Assembly: GCA_963930775.1 (NCBI GenBank) | Contig: OZ005692.1 | Coordinates: 7,240,135 to 7,304,134 of the forward strand | DNA: 64,000 nucleotides | Origin: Cliona cf. orientalis | Taxonomy: Eukaryota; Porifera; Demospongiae; Clionaida; Clionaidae | Direction of reading: 5' to 3' | In this document: piece after piece, positions 62,619-64,000 of the stretch | How the letters are laid out: each line of letters opens with the position of its first letter | Position numbering within the stretch: the stretch's first letter is position 1 | Made by a program: the position numbers and the translations under genes | The notes under the pieces: model-generated | What the model was told of the DNA's origin: nothing | What the model saw: only the letters and a program-made list of their open reading frames with translations | Database searches by the model: none

Positions 62619-64000
62619 ACACACTAAGTAGAAAAAAAGCATATTAAATAATTAAATAAATAATCTAATTCATGCGGGGTTTGGGAGTACTTGGGGAGAT
62701 AATTTTTACATGGGCACGCAGAATGGGTCGAAACTAGAGATTTGACCGGACAGATTTTTGATTCACACCTTACAATTAAAGTTACGGCCCTTTGAAGTGT
62801 TTGTACAGGGAAGCCATGCGTTTGCAATGTTTCCGCCCACGCGCTACGTGAGGGGCGGGGCCACGCGCGCACATAAACGTGACGACCTTTACCAACTTCT
62901 TTGGCAAAATTGAAATTTAGGCTGCCTGCTTGCATTGTATGGTTCCACTATGCATCCAGCTCGATTATATGGTGGTTTTTGAACAATTTTTTTTCTGCTT
63001 AGTGTTCTGGTCTCCTTGAAAAAAGCAAATTTAAATAATTAAATAAATAATCTAATTCATGGGGGCACTTGGGGGGATAATTTTTACATGGGCACGCAGA
63101 ATGGGTCAAAACTAGAGATTTGACCTGAAAGAATTTTGATTCACACCTTAGAATTAAAGTTATGGCCCTTTGAAGTTTTCCCATATGTTTGTATAGGAAG
63201 CCATTCACTTGCAATGTTTGCCCATAAAAAAAATTACGGGCGCGCGGGGTACGTTGACGACCCTTTACCAAACATTGTATATAATATGGCTATTTGGATG
63301 CCTGCTTGCATTGTATGGCTCTACTATGCATCCAGCTCGACTGTGAGGTGGTTTTCGGACCATTTTTTTCTGCTTAGTGTGTGGTCCCCTTGTTACACAC
63401 TAAGTAGAAAAAAAAAAGATTTCCATTATTGGGACTCTGGGGAGCGGTTGAGACTGTAAGTTTTATATGGGCACGCAGAATGGCTCGAATTACGAACTTT
63501 GATCGAGAGATTTTTTGATTCACGCCCTAGAATTAAAGTTATGGCTCTTTGAAGTTTGTATAGGAAGCCATTCACTTGCAATGTTTGGCAAAAAAATTTT
63601 ACGGGCACACGGAATAAATTTTACGGGCGCGCGGGGTACGTTGACGACCCTTTACCAAACATTGTGAATATTGCTGTTTGGGTGCCTACTTGCATTGTAT
63701 GGCTCTACTATGCATCCAGCTCGGCTGTGTGGGGGTTTAGGACCATTTTTTTCCTGCTTAGTGTGTGGTCCCCTTGTTAAACACTAAGTAGAAAAAAAAA
63801 ATGATTTCCTGCGCGAAAAATATTTGGAGGAATTGGGAGCACTTGGGGAGATAATTTTTACACCGGCACGCAGAATGGGTCAAAATACGAGATTTGACAT
63901 GAGAAAATTTTGATTCACGCCTTAGAATCAAAGTTACGGCCCTTTGAAGTTTCCCCATATGTTTGTACAGGGAAGCCATGCGTTTGCAATGTTTCCGCCC
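62619..64000 (-). repeat. Tandem array of ACACTAAGTAGAAAAA MITEs (four copies, last cut by window end)
   Basis: Units of about 380 bp at 62619-63004, 63005-63380, 63395-63774 and 63780-64000, all inverted relative to 28.7 and 31.3 kb. Repeated TTTTTACATGGGCACGCAGA, GATTTGAC, TTGATTCAC, AAGTTATGGCCCTTTGAAGT and ATGCATCCAGCTCG, with ACACTAAGTAGAAAAA or TTCTGCTTAGTGT at the joints. Confidence 0.85.

Noticed and set aside
1..64000. CRISPR array, bacterial operon, prophage or rRNA
   Set aside because: The tandem repeats have no unique spacers of constant length; spliced animal genes and eukaryotic transposons fill the window.

Overview
The window is animal nuclear DNA, most likely from a sponge (demosponge). 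This is inferred from short introns with GT..AG borders, phase-1 Ig/FN3/Sushi exons, receptor tails with YDVLEGP-like and NxAYG tyrosine motifs, long poly-G runs, and dense families of small inverted-repeat transposons. No species is claimed. There are no bacterial-style operons; all genes were read by eye from splice signals and reading frames.

Layout. At 1-147 (minus) lies the first exon of a HIRAN-like gene running off the left edge. From about 1.2 to 6.85 kb (minus) is receptor gene A: Ig-like, FN3, Cys-rich and Sushi modules, a three-pass membrane anchor and a tyrosine-bearing tail. From 7 to 29.9 kb there is almost no host coding sequence, only nested mobile elements: Helitron remnants (18.5-23.1 kb), two tRNA-like SINE families, many MITEs, a 642-bp foldback and minisatellites. 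A decayed TRIM-type (RING/B-box) gene is at 29.87-30.87 kb. A full-length, apparently intact CR1/L2-like LINE is at 31.74-35.80 kb (minus). A VIT-domain (VWA5A-like) gene with a TATA box is at 36.79-37.67 kb (plus). A 5-kb segment bounded by inverted repeats spans 39.63-44.59 kb. From 44.6 to 47.0 kb (minus) is receptor copy C, a pseudogene of gene A's 3' half plus fragments. From 48.4 to 60.84 kb (minus) is receptor gene B, which can be assembled from signal peptide to stop codon in 12 phase-compatible exons. The right end has a SINE, a truncated LINE ORF1 with a PHD finger, and a tandem MITE array.

The main biological theme is a small cluster of paralogous cell-surface receptors (A, B, C), all on the minus strand. 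A and B share the same Ig-like/FN3 ectodomain block, exon for exon, but A ends in Cys-rich + Sushi + three TM helices, while B ends in one TM helix and a tail with YxxP and NxAYG motifs. This looks like exchange of 3' signalling modules through phase-1 introns. The other notable item is the LINE, whose ORF2 has no early ATG and overlaps ORF1 in the -1 frame directly at a canonical T-TTT-TTA slippery heptamer.
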